Positions 1 to 6,277 are shown, counted from the stretch's first letter. The stretch: DNA of 9,769 nt from CAYGKP01 sp964350605 (GCA_964350605.1 CAYGKP010000083.1:1-9769), one strand, 5' to 3'. Notes: generated by a model from the letters alone, not told the origin. Program-made: numbers and translations.

Positions 1-45
1 CATGGCCAGCAGGGCAAGCAACGAGAGTGAGAACAGACGTAGCAT
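1..45 (-). CDS. N-terminus of a secreted or lipoprotein gene, cut by the window edge
   Basis: An ATG on the minus strand at 45-43 opens a frame that runs off the left edge after 15 codons, reading MLRLFSLSLLALLAM. One early Arg followed by a Leu/Ala/Ser-rich core is the n- and h-region of a Sec signal peptide, so the product is probably exported or a lipoprotein. The mature protein is outside the window, so its function cannot be given. Confidence that this is a real start comes mainly from a perfect Bacteroidota -7 promoter box four bases upstream. Confidence 0.65.
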   Translation of the reverse strand, partial: MLRLFSLSLLALLAM

Positions 46-49
46 TACC

Positions 50-57
50 CAAAGGTA
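50..57 (-). promoter_or_regulatory. -7 promoter box TACCTTTG, near-leaderless start
   Basis: On the minus strand TACCTTTG matches the Bacteroidota consensus TAnnTTTG exactly. It ends four bases before the ATG at 45. With the usual distance from -7 box to transcription start, the mRNA would begin at or next to the start codon. No clear -33 TTG element is seen at the expected distance. It is the best match of several boxes in this window with the same geometry. Confidence 0.55.
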
Positions 58-98
58 CCGCGAAAGGGGGTGGATTGTTTAGGTTGGAAGGAAAGGAC

Positions 99-578
99 TC
101 ACTCTCCTGAGCTTGGCTTGGCTTTTGATCCCAACTGTTTGGCTGCCTCTTCCAGTATCTCTCTGCGTAATTCCTCGATTTGAAACGGTGAGAGGTAACT
201 ATCCTTTCCATCCCAATAGGCATCGTACAACCTGTACAGTCCCAATAAGTCATACTCGTCTAGGCGCAATAAGTCATACTCGTCTAAATCCTCAATCCAG
301 AGAAGCAAACCTGCGGTCGCAAACGGATCGACCATTCCTTTGAGTAGCGCGCGCAAAACCAAAGCAATTACATCCAATCCATCTGGATGCTTGGCTTGAA
401 TACCTGCCTCAAGCCGTTCAGCGACTTCTTCCGCGATCAGCTCAGGTCCGTCCCAATAAAGCTCGATCAGGAATTGGTCGTCGTGGCCTTCTTGAAGTGA
501 TTGATCGACTTCCCAGATGAGCTGCCCATCTTCAAGCAACCCCACCTTCCAGCGAGCATAGATATCCTCCGGTGACAT
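99..578 (-). CDS. Acidic alpha-helical protein of unknown function with an internal 8-residue duplication
   Basis: This is a 159-aa cytoplasmic-type protein with no signal peptide or membrane segment. It is acidic and rich in Leu, Glu and Asp. Notable features are DIYARWKVGLL near the N-terminus, YWDG at 41-44 and again at 121-124, and the tandem repeat LDEYDLLR/LDEYDLLG at residues 98-113. The order (DIY..., a G-DD-LIEL segment, then a long helix before DPFATAGLLLWIEDLDEYD) faintly recalls DUF2247-type proteins. I cannot confirm that without a profile search, so no function is assigned. The ATG at 578 lies 11 bases after the stop of the LuxE-like gene, and a TAnnTT box fills that gap. Base composition (27/60 GC at 361-420) is lower than in neighbouring genes, which hints at accessory origin. 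Confidence 0.75.
   Translation of the reverse strand: MSPEDIYARWKVGLLEDGQLIWEVDQSLQEGHDDQFLIELYWDGPELIAEEVAERLEAGIQAKHPDGLDVIALVLRALLKGMVDPFATAGLLLWIEDLDEYDLLRLDEYDLLGLYRLYDAYWDGKDSYLSPFQIEELRREILEEAAKQLGSKAKPSSGE
243..290. repeat. 24-bp tandem duplication, two copies, inside a coding region
   Basis: Positions 243-266 and 267-290 are adjacent 24-base units. The first 20 bases (243-262 and 267-286) are identical and the last four differ. The period is a multiple of three, so the reading frame of the minus-strand protein is kept and the duplication adds eight residues (LDEYDLL plus R or G). Near-identity at DNA level suggests a recent slippage-type duplication. Confidence 0.9.
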
Positions 579-581
579 ACT

Positions 582-589
582 GGAAGATA
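582..589 (-). promoter_or_regulatory. Candidate -7 box TATCTTCC before the acidic protein gene
   Basis: On the minus strand TATCTTCC keeps the TAnnTT core but lacks the final G of TAnnTTTG. It ends three bases before the ATG at 578 and lies wholly within the 11-base gap after the upstream gene's stop. This would give the acidic protein its own near-leaderless transcript even though it sits behind the LuxE-like gene. The match is imperfect, so confidence is low. Confidence 0.3.
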
Positions 590-1630
590 CTAGGCCGTAA
601 GCAAACTACACCCCCGCTCGTCGGAGGCATCGAGGCGGCCCAGGATTTCGAGTTGACCATCCACACGACGCGCGAGGTCGTCGGTCGCGAGGAAGGCGCA
701 GGAATCCACGTTCGCCAAATCCGCCGCGCAGATGGCCCCGGCGCTCAGGTGATCGCCCACCTCCAACGGATCGGTCCGGTCGCGCAGGTAGAGGCGCAAG
801 CTCGCCGGACAGTCGAACCGCCCGCCACCTTTCGAATACGCCTGGGAAAACAACTCGGTCATCCCGTACTCGGAATGCACCTCGGACAGGTGGAACCGCT
901 CGCAAAGGATCTCGTGCACCTCGCTGCGGATCAGTTCCTTGCGGCGGCCCTTCATCCCCCCCGTTTCCATCACCACACAACCCGACAGGTCGGTTGACTC
1001 CCGCTCGGCCCAATCGAGCAGCGCGAAAGTCACCCCCACGATCAAGACCTTTTTCCCTTCCGCCTTGGCCAGCGCAGTCCGGTGCTTGATCTCCTCGGTC
1101 TCGCTGAGGAAAAAGCCCGACAGCGGACTGCCCGTCTCCCGAACAAACCGCTCGGCCATCGCTACGAGCGAGGAACCTCCGCGTTCCAGATAGCTCGGCA
1201 GCAGGCACAACACCACCCAGTCGGTCAAGGGACCATAAAAGCCCTCGAACGTCCGCACCGAATGGTCGAGATAGAACCCCGGATCGACCACCGGGTGCCG
1301 CGAAGTGATGGAGCCCGTCGTGCCACTGCTGGTGTAGGTCAGGGCGGGTTCGCCCGGAAAGCTTTGGACCGTTTGGGTCTTGAAAAACGAAATCGGCAGG
1401 AAAGGAATGTCCTGTGGCCGGGTTACTTGCGCGGGCCGCTGGGATAGATGGGAAAGAAACTCCCGATACACCCCGCAATGCACCGCCTGAAAACGAAACA
1501 GCATGAGCGCACGTTCTTCCCATTGGACAGCAGCCAGATGGGGCAAACTGGCTTTCCAGGCCCGGCGAAAATCGTCCGGGTCGCGGGCTGCCAGCCGTTC
1601 GAGTTCCGATGAATCCAGAATTGCGCTCAC
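590..1630 (-). CDS. LuxE-type acyl-protein synthetase / ANL-superfamily adenylating enzyme
   Basis: The 346-aa product has the hallmarks of the LuxE (PF04443) branch of the ANL adenylate-forming superfamily: the phosphate-binding loop TSSGTTGS at residues 100-107, METGGMKGRRKE at 221-232, the adenine-pocket motif YGMTE at 255-259, TDDLA at 316-320 and GRLD at 331-334. Members activate a carboxylic acid with ATP to an acyl-AMP. LuxE itself loads a fatty acid onto protein. Here the substrate is unknown, and no LuxC reductase, LuxD or acyl carrier gene lies nearby, so a luciferase role is not supported. The length is close to LuxE (about 370 aa). The start is GTG at 1630: an in-frame TAG lies just upstream and the next in-frame Met is residue 43. 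It is divergent from the lipoprotein gene, with 19 bases between the starts. Confidence 0.9.
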   Translation of the reverse strand: MSAILDSSELERLAARDPDDFRRAWKASLPHLAAVQWEERALMLFRFQAVHCGVYREFLSHLSQRPAQVTRPQDIPFLPISFFKTQTVQSFPGEPALTYTSSGTTGSITSRHPVVDPGFYLDHSVRTFEGFYGPLTDWVVLCLLPSYLERGGSSLVAMAERFVRETGSPLSGFFLSETEEIKHRTALAKAEGKKVLIVGVTFALLDWAERESTDLSGCVVMETGGMKGRRKELIRSEVHEILCERFHLSEVHSEYGMTELFSQAYSKGGGRFDCPASLRLYLRDRTDPLEVGDHLSAGAICAADLANVDSCAFLATDDLARRVDGQLEILGRLDASDERGCSLLTA

Positions 1631-1636
1631 GAAGCC

Positions 1637-1645
1637 CTAAATTAA
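1637..1645. promoter_or_regulatory. Shared AT-rich core of two divergent promoters
   Basis: The only AT-rich patch between the divergent LuxE-like gene and the lipoprotein gene reads TAAATTAA on the plus strand (1638-1645). Its first T is 12 bases before the ATG at 1650. It reads TAATTTAG on the minus strand (1637-1644), with its first T 14 bases before the GTG at 1630. Both fit the TAnnTT core of a -7 box. The two promoters would therefore overlap, and each upstream element would lie inside the other gene. Neither matches the full TAnnTTTG. Confidence 0.35.
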
Positions 1646-1649
1646 CGCG

Positions 1650-2231
1650 ATGTTAGTGCCGATGCGAACCACCCTGCGCCGAATCGCCCCTGTGCTTTTC
1701 CTCCCGTTGCTCTTGGGGGCTTGCGTGAGCATTCCCGATTTCGACGACACGCCGCAGATTTCGTTCAACAGTCTGAGCACCGAAGTGGTGGTCGACGGCC
1801 TGACCCTGGAGACCGTAACCGAAGTCACCATCCGCGTGGACTTCGAGGATGGCGACGCCGACTTGGGCCTGGACCCCACCGACACAATTCCGCCTTTCAA
1901 TCCATGGGATACGATCAGCACCATGCCGCTGGTCTTGGCCGTGAATCCCGACAGCCGCAACTTCGAGATCACCATCGAACAGAAGTCCGCCGGTGTGTGG
2001 TCGGACGTGGTGTTGACCACCGACTTGGGCGGTCGCTTCCCGCGCCTCACCGAACTGGACGGCCCGATCAGCGGGTTCATCGACTACAAATTCCAGCTGG
2101 CGCCCTCGGAGTTCAATTCCATTTTTTCCGACGGCGACACGCTGCGTTATCGCTGTTTCATCAAGGACCGCGCCCTGCGCCAGTCCAACGAGATCACGAC
2201 TGGAGAGATGATTTATGATGGGAGTTTGTGA
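1650..2231 (+). CDS. Lipoprotein with acidic FEDGDADLGLD segment, function unknown
   Basis: A 193-aa protein. Residues 6-25 hold Arg residues, a hydrophobic core and the lipobox LLGAC with Cys25 as the lipidated residue, so it should be anchored to a membrane after signal peptidase II cleavage. The mature part is beta-rich and includes FEDGDADLGLDPTDT (65-79), an Asp-rich loop of the kind that often binds calcium. Similar 'DGD-DLGL' segments occur in many Bacteroidota surface lipoproteins of unknown function. The ATG at 1650 is preferred because a TAnnTT box lies 12 bases upstream. The ATG at 1662 (residue 5) would also keep the whole signal peptide. Its last 19 bases overlap the 3' end of the oppositely oriented nuclease gene. 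Composition is host-like (33/60 GC at 1861-1920). Confidence 0.85.
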   Translation: MLVPMRTTLRRIAPVLFLPLLLGACVSIPDFDDTPQISFNSLSTEVVVDGLTLETVTEVTIRVDFEDGDADLGLDPTDTIPPFNPWDTISTMPLVLAVNPDSRNFEITIEQKSAGVWSDVVLTTDLGGRFPRLTELDGPISGFIDYKFQLAPSEFNSIFSDGDTLRYRCFIKDRALRQSNEITTGEMIYDGSL

Positions 2232-3529
2232 GGCAATATTGTCTTGGTAAACCTCATCAACATATCTGGCTTCGGAATCTCTACCAAGAATCGATCGGCG
2301 GCTTTGTCACACTGACTCAATTCTTCGACGATTTCCTTCCAAACCAATTCTTTGGTTCTTCCAGGAGAGAACTGATCGAGGCGTTTTTTGCGACTATAAG
2401 ACAAATAGCACTTGGCGTAGTCGCCGCCATCCTTCTCAGACTTATGAGATTCATTTATTCTGCGTTCTTCTTTAGTCCAAGGAATTGAAGCCTCCAAAGC
2501 CTTGTGATAGGTAGAGTATTTGCCTTTGAAATCGCCCTTTCGATTTGCCTCCTTGGTCGAAGGATACTTGCCTTTGAACAGGTGCAAGTTGTACTTGATG
2601 GATTCGCCCTGCACCTGCATTCCCAATCGAATCCAGTGGTCAGAATATACAACGTTAGCGAGTTGAAACTGAACCATTGCAAGACCGTGAGACTCCCAAA
2701 GGTCTAGCAACCTTTCATCCTCGAAATCAACCATACTGGCCAGAAAGGCTCTCTGGAGTACGGTCTCAAGCTGATTGGCTCGAATGTAGCGCTGCTTCTC
2801 ATTGAGGGTAGAGTGAGGGAGCGTTGCTTTGTACTTATCCTGATCGTTCCTAGGCGCCCTTCGAACCGGCAGATCAGGTTTGATACGAGAATGAAACTTC
2901 TCGGCCTTCTTTAGTCCTCCATCTGTGAATACATTCGGGAAGTCATTGTGATTGGCCAGAAACTCTTTTGAAACTGAGAGCAAGTAGTACAAGGAATTGA
3001 GATAATGTTCGAAGATTGGGTTGTTCGAATTTGTCCTTCTCCTTAAAGCATCTAACTCTTCGGATAGATTATTGTAGCTAACTGGCTTCCAATCTGAAGG
3101 TGCAGATTTCATGCTTTCGGCTACGAGCGACAAGTATACCTTATGCATTTGCAAAGGCTGTCCGTCATCCCATTTCGATATTTCGTTCTTTGCTTTCTCG
3201 ATGTCCTGATCGTATCGACTGAGTTGCTGAAAGCCCTGTGTCGATTTGAGTTTGTTTTCTATCACGAAAAGCCGTCGACGCTCGGTGAGCACCACCAAAT
3301 CCATATGGTTGTACTCCGTTGTGACAGCTCGAATTCGATCACTACCGCCCAGAAGTAACGCCTCTGCTTCCTTCTTGCCAAAACAAAGTCGGTAAAGGAA
3401 CAGCGCGGCCTGCTCTGTGGGCACAACCGCCATGTCGGGATCCAGTATTCCACAAAGCACTTGTGAGTGGATGCGTTCTTGGCCAGTGATGGCTAGCGCA
3501 TCAAACATAGAGGGCGTTAGTAACGGCAT
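2213..3529 (-). CDS. PD-(D/E)XK nuclease family protein (PDDEXK_4 type)
   Basis: From the ATG at 3529 the product is 438 aa. It opens MPLLTPSMFDALAITGQERIHSQVLCGILDP, matching the usual start of PDDEXK_4 (PF14281) proteins. Numbered from a TTG six codons upstream, the core residues are E24 (QERIHS), D83 (HMDLVVL), E97-x-K99 (FVIENKLKS) and Q108...Y112 (QQLSRYD). This is a complete PD-(D/E)XK metal-dependent nuclease core. The C-terminal 250 residues hold basic and aromatic stretches and are unassigned; they may recognise the target. Family members are often found with restriction or phage-defence genes, but no methylase, helicase or ATPase partner is here. The gene is AT-rich (25/60 and 22/60 GC in two sampled lines), unlike its neighbours, and overlaps the lipoprotein gene tail to tail, suggesting acquisition. 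Nuclease fold is well supported; biological role is not. Confidence 0.88.
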   Translation of the reverse strand: MPLLTPSMFDALAITGQERIHSQVLCGILDPDMAVVPTEQAALFLYRLCFGKKEAEALLLGGSDRIRAVTTEYNHMDLVVLTERRRLFVIENKLKSTQGFQQLSRYDQDIEKAKNEISKWDDGQPLQMHKVYLSLVAESMKSAPSDWKPVSYNNLSEELDALRRRTNSNNPIFEHYLNSLYYLLSVSKEFLANHNDFPNVFTDGGLKKAEKFHSRIKPDLPVRRAPRNDQDKYKATLPHSTLNEKQRYIRANQLETVLQRAFLASMVDFEDERLLDLWESHGLAMVQFQLANVVYSDHWIRLGMQVQGESIKYNLHLFKGKYPSTKEANRKGDFKGKYSTYHKALEASIPWTKEERRINESHKSEKDGGDYAKCYLSYSRKKRLDQFSPGRTKELVWKEIVEELSQCDKAADRFLVEIPKPDMLMRFTKTILPHKLPS

Positions 3530-3634
3530 GGTATTCGTTCTGCTCAATTTAATGGCATATTATGAAAAAATACCAGCCTGGCCCGCTTATTGCCGATTTG
3601 CCTATCTTCTGCACACAACCAACCGCTCGCCCGC
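3530..3634. promoter_or_regulatory. Divergent intergenic region between nuclease and WD40 genes
   Basis: This 105-base spacer separates two divergent starts and must hold both promoters. The nuclease side (3541-3570) is AT-rich. On the minus strand it holds TAAATTGA, 21 bases before the nuclease ATG. On the plus strand TATCTTCT begins at 3603, 32 bases before the WD40 ATG. Either could be a degenerate -7 box with a short leader. Neither shows the close 11-12-base spacing of other starts in the window. Confidence 0.35.
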
Positions 3635-5004
3635 ATGCGTACGCCTCTCTTTTTTCCCTTTGTCCTGCTGCTTTTGCTCCCCTCGCTGCTGGCGGCCCAA
3701 CCATTTAAGAGCGACCCGGTCTTCTTCGATGGCCTCGGCCAAACGGTCAAGAAGGTCTATTACACCACCGACGGCCGCTTGGTCGCCGGGGGCATTGAAG
3801 GCAAGGTGGTCGTCTACGCGCCGAACGCAACCAGCCCCTCGCTGACGATGAACCCGGGCTACAACGTCACGGCCATGGCCATCGACGACGAGCACGTGGC
3901 CACCGGGTCGTTCATCACCACCGATTTTCACGTCTACAGCCTCAAGACCGGGAAAGCGGTCGCCACGCCCAAACCCCACCCGGGCGGCGAGACGGTGTCG
4001 ATCTCCTTTGTGCCGGGCAGCCCGAACCTGCTGATCAGCGGCGGCGGCGGGCCGACCAACCGCGACCCCTACGAAACCAAGCTGTGGGATTGGACCACCG
4101 GGGAGGTCATTCGCGTGTTCCAGAAAGGCGATCCGGGCGACCTCTACCCTTCGGACATCGACGTGAGCCCCGACGGCAAGCTGGTGGCCATCGGNNNNNN
4201 NNNNGCTATGCGAACAGCAAATCGGGCTTCAAGATCTTCGAGGTCGAGACTGGCAAGCTGGTCCATTCGGTGACGACCAAGGACATCTATGGGGTGGCCT
4301 TCTCGCCCGACGGCAAGCTGCTGGCGATCACGGCCAGTGATGAACGCCAGGGCCATGAAGTGGCGCTCTACAACGTGGCGAGCGGCAACCGGGTCTGGGC
4401 CAATACGGGCTCGCACACCGACTTTGTGATGGCAGTGGCCTTCAGCCCGGACATGGCTTACATCGCCTCGGTGGGCTACGACCGGGCGTTTCGCGCCAAG
4501 GTGCTGGATGCAAAGACAGGCAAAGAAGTCCAGTCGCTCGGCGGGCGGGGCAACAAGGTGCTTTCGGTGGCCTGGGACCCGGACGGCAGCGGCTTTGTGA
4601 CCGCGAACACCACCTCGGGCAACCTGGGCAATCAAGTGACCATCGCCGAGTGGAAACTCAAAAACCCACCGACCCTCACTAGTACGCCTATGTTCACTCC
4701 TCCCACCGCGACTGCGCCTCCTGCTGGCCTTATGCTCGCTACCTGGGGGAACGACGGCTTCTGGTATCCCGCCAAGGTGGAAGGCGGGAAGATCCTCTAC
4801 CTGGACGGGGACCAGAGCACCGTGGCGAAGAACAAGGTGAAGGCGTTTGATTGGACGGTGGGCACGCGCGTGAACTGCAACTGGAAGAACGGCGGGAAGT
4901 ACTACTGGGGCAAAATCGGGAAGATCGACGGCGAGGACGTGTACATCCGCTATGACGACGGCGACACCGAGAACGGCAAGATCAAGCAATGTCGGTGTCA
5001 GTAA
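3635..5004 (+). CDS. Secreted WD40-repeat beta-propeller with C-terminal double Tudor-like domain (interrupted by assembly gap)
   Basis: The first ATG of the frame, at 3635, begins an ideal Sec signal peptide (MRTPLFFPFVLLLLLPSLLAAQ), so the protein acts outside the cytoplasm. WD40-like blades follow, marked by recurring D-x-SPDGKL-AI or AFSPD motifs and strand ends such as KLWDWTTGE, FKIFEVETGK and ALYNVASGN. After a Thr/Pro-rich linker (about 4670-4728) come two related segments, W-NDGFWYPAKV...ILYLDGD and W-KNGGKYYWGKI...VYIRYDDGD. They look like a Tudor/agenet-like beta-barrel pair. Both modules are binding scaffolds with no catalytic residues; the ligand is unknown. Ten Ns at 4195-4204 split the frame, but both sides carry the same repeat and I treat them as one gene of about 455 residues. 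It overlaps the next gene by 16 bases. Confidence 0.85.
4195..4204. other. Assembly gap of 10 N
   Basis: Ten undetermined bases lie inside the WD40 gene, after a SPDGKLVAIG blade motif and before YANSKSGFKIFEVETGK. Codons start at position class 2 mod 3 on the left and 1 mod 3 on the right. An intact frame needs a true gap length that leaves remainder 2 on division by 3, so ten is probably a placeholder. Alignment with the next blade suggests only a few bases are missing. Confidence 0.95.
4729..4998 (+). other. Double Tudor-like domain at the C-terminus of the WD40 protein
   Basis: Two segments of about 40 residues repeat the pattern W-x-x-G-x-(F/Y)-(W/Y)-x-(A/G)-K-(V/I), a short turn, then (I/V)-Y-(L/I)-x-x-x-D-G-D. 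The first is ATWGNDGFWYPAKVEGGKIL followed by YLDGDQ. The second is CNWKNGGKYYWGKIGKIDGE followed by YIRYDDGD. Aromatic-rich strands ending in DGD are typical of Tudor, agenet and SH3-like barrels. The assignment is by eye; a profile search against the Tudor and agenet families would settle it. Confidence 0.6.
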
Positions 5005-5606
5005 GAGCCTTCCTACCCCTCCTTGCACTGGTGGCTCTCGGTAGCCCCTGCGCTGCGCAAGCGCAGCAGCAATACCTCCTGCCTGGCAGCGGTTTGGTGG
5101 TGACACTGCCCTGCGAGCCAACGCTGAAGCGAATTTCCGAGGAGCCCGTCGTGGATCAGGTGTGCCTGGAGGTCGGCGACAGCTTGGAGTTCCTGCTTGC
5201 TGAACAGCACCTACCGCCCGCTGACTCGCTGATGTACAAGCGCATGCGCGAACGGGCGATGGTCGAGTACACGACGGCCAACGAGTATTGGGACGGGACC
5301 AGCCAAGCCTTCCGCGTGGACGGACGTTTGGTCGGCGAGCAACACCTGTTCTCGCGGCCCACGACCTTGGGCTCGAACGGCCAACAGGAACGCGTGGTTC
5401 ACATCGTGGTGGGGCACTACCTGATCACAGGTATCGCCCGCGGCCCCAACCTGGACGACCCACGCGTTCTGGCGTTCGTGAATCAGTTGACACTCGTCCG
5501 ACCCGAGGGCTCAATCGTCTTGATCCCCACCCCTGCCGACCCGGAAGGCGACGCAATGGAAGAGTTCGGTATGGACACCCCGCCGCTCTGCGAGGTCTGC
5601 GAATAG
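4989..5606 (+). CDS. Secreted protein of unknown function, coupled to the WD40 gene
   Basis: A 205-aa protein whose first 25 residues (MSVSVRAFLPLLALVALGSP then CAAQA) form a signal peptide with a likely cleavage site AQA|QQQ. The mature part begins YLLPGSGLVVTLPCEP, a strand pattern seen at the start of several small secreted alpha/beta domains, but I do not recognise the family. It carries Cys42 and Cys59 and ends LCEVCE, a C-terminal CxxC that could form a disulfide or bind metal. The ATG at 4989 lies inside the WD40 gene, whose stop is at 5002-5004. The 16-base overlap in another frame indicates translational coupling and probably a shared exported function. Confidence 0.8.
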   Translation: MSVSVRAFLPLLALVALGSPCAAQAQQQYLLPGSGLVVTLPCEPTLKRISEEPVVDQVCLEVGDSLEFLLAEQHLPPADSLMYKRMRERAMVEYTTANEYWDGTSQAFRVDGRLVGEQHLFSRPTTLGSNGQQERVVHIVVGHYLITGIARGPNLDDPRVLAFVNQLTLVRPEGSIVLIPTPADPEGDAMEEFGMDTPPLCEVCE

Positions 5607-5619
5607 CGGATCTCTGGCG

Positions 5620-5627
5620 TACCTTCG
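5620..5627 (+). promoter_or_regulatory. Candidate -7 box TACCTTCG, near-leaderless start
   Basis: TACCTTCG differs from TAnnTTTG at one base and ends four bases before the ATG at 5632, the same spacing as the perfect box at 50-57. It lies after the stop of the upstream secreted protein gene, so the membrane protein could be transcribed separately. No convincing -33 element is seen. Confidence 0.4.
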
Positions 5628-5631
5628 CGGC

Positions 5632-6042
5632 ATGGTTCCCATTTTAGTCGGTCTGGTCATTTGGTATTTCGCCCTGCGGCGCTACCTGAAAAAACGCAAG
5701 TACGTCCGCCTCTCGCGGGCCACCGAAGGGCGCATCACGGGCTACAAAGCCTGGGGCGCCAAGGGCCTCCTGCACCCCACCATCGAGTTCAAGAACGAAA
5801 AGCACAAGAAGCTGACCGGCGTCTTGCGATCAGCCCCCAGCAAGAAAGCCCGCGAGCAAGGCAACATGCGCCCGGGTCAAACGCTGATGATCCGCTACCT
5901 ACCCGACGCGCCCGAAAAGCTCGCGCCGAACACGTTCCTGTTCCTGTGGGCCGACGTGGCGATCCTTGTTTGGCTGGGGCTGCTGCCCATCGGCGTGGGC
6001 CTCTGGTCGATCTGGCCCTACCTCAAACTGCAACTCGCCTAG
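5632..6042 (+). CDS. DUF3592-like two-pass membrane protein
   Basis: A 136-aa protein with hydrophobic segments at residues 2-17 and 106-129. Between them lies a soluble domain that starts ATEGRITGYKAWG, contains PTIEFKNEKHKKLTG, and ends MRPGQTLMIRYLPDAPEKLAPNTF. This order (a 'G-x-I' strand, an 'I-x-F-x-N/D' strand, then 'G-x-x-L-x-I-x-Y-x-P-D/N-x-P') is that of DUF3592 (PF12158), a small membrane-anchored beta domain of unknown function that is common in bacteria. The many basic residues at 16-25 after the first segment suggest that the soluble domain faces the cytoplasm. It lies 25 bases downstream of the secreted protein gene. No enzymatic motif is visible. Confidence 0.8.
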   Translation: MVPILVGLVIWYFALRRYLKKRKYVRLSRATEGRITGYKAWGAKGLLHPTIEFKNEKHKKLTGVLRSAPSKKAREQGNMRPGQTLMIRYLPDAPEKLAPNTFLFLWADVAILVWLGLLPIGVGLWSIWPYLKLQLA

Positions 6043-6065
6043 TCAATCGACGAATACATTCGGCG

Positions 6066-6073
6066 TATATTGG
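6066..6073 (+). promoter_or_regulatory. Candidate -7 box TATATTGG, near-leaderless start
   Basis: TATATTGG has the TAnnTT core and final G of the Bacteroidota -7 consensus with one mismatch. It ends three bases before the ATG at 6077. It falls in the 34-base gap after the DUF3592-like gene and supports the ATG at 6077 over in-frame starts further upstream that would overlap that gene. Confidence 0.4.
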
Positions 6074-6076
6074 GGC

Positions 6077-6259
6077 ATGCGGACTGTGATTTTTACCCTG
6101 TTGATGCTCGCGGCTTTCGCTTGCACACAGAACAAGGACCCACGCAAGGGGTACAGCCAACGCAAAACCGACCGCAAAGAAGGCACCAGCGCGGAACAGA
6201 AAAACTTCTTGGAGAGCCAATACGGCACCCAGCCAGAGGCCCCAAAAACCGCCGAGTAA
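6077..6259 (+). CDS. Small probable lipoprotein, 60 aa
   Basis: From the ATG at 6077 the protein reads MRTVIFTLLMLAAFACTQNK and then a short, very polar tail rich in Lys, Gln and Glu. The hydrophobic N-terminus ending in a single Cys at residue 16, followed by polar residues, looks like a lipoprotein signal. The lipobox AFAC is looser than the standard LxxC, so simple secretion is possible. The frame stays open further upstream to 5966, but that extension overlaps the DUF3592-like gene and lacks a plausible signal peptide. No domain is recognised in the mature 44 residues, which are probably disordered. It ends 18 bases before the convergent gene at 6278. Confidence 0.65.
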   Translation: MRTVIFTLLMLAAFACTQNKDPRKGYSQRKTDRKEGTSAEQKNFLESQYGTQPEAPKTAE

Positions 6260-6260
6260 A

Positions 6261-6273
6261 CGACTAGTAGTCG
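6261..6273. terminator. Weak palindrome between convergent genes, possible terminator
   Basis: CGACTAGTAGTCG is a perfect dyad that could fold as a short stem in the 18-base gap between the convergent genes ending at 6259 and 6278. There is no T-tract on either strand and the stem is only four to five pairs, so a termination role is speculative. A second imperfect stem (6289-6299 with 6305-6314) lies just inside the next gene. Confidence 0.2.
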
Positions 6274-6277
6274 AACG

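Noticed and set aside
606..1523. Long open frame on the minus strand in a second frame of the LuxE-like gene
   Set aside because: It lies inside a gene with clear ANL motifs. Its translation is Arg/Gly/Pro-rich without domains, as expected from an alternate frame of GC-rich coding DNA.
3530..3547. TTG start six codons upstream of the nuclease ATG
   Set aside because: TTG is a rare start. The ATG at 3529 gives the usual family N-terminus and the extra residues have no conserved feature.
5052..5067. Perfect GCTGCGC-AA-GCGCAGC dyad near the start of the secreted protein gene
   Set aside because: It encodes the Ala/Gln signal-peptide cleavage region, whose Gln/Ala codons favour such symmetry. 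It has no T-tract and no position suggesting attenuation.
4144..5121. Long minus-strand open frame opposite the WD40 and secreted protein genes
   Set aside because: The translation is His/Arg/Val-rich without recognisable motifs and crosses the N gap. The plus strand carries repeats and signal peptides.
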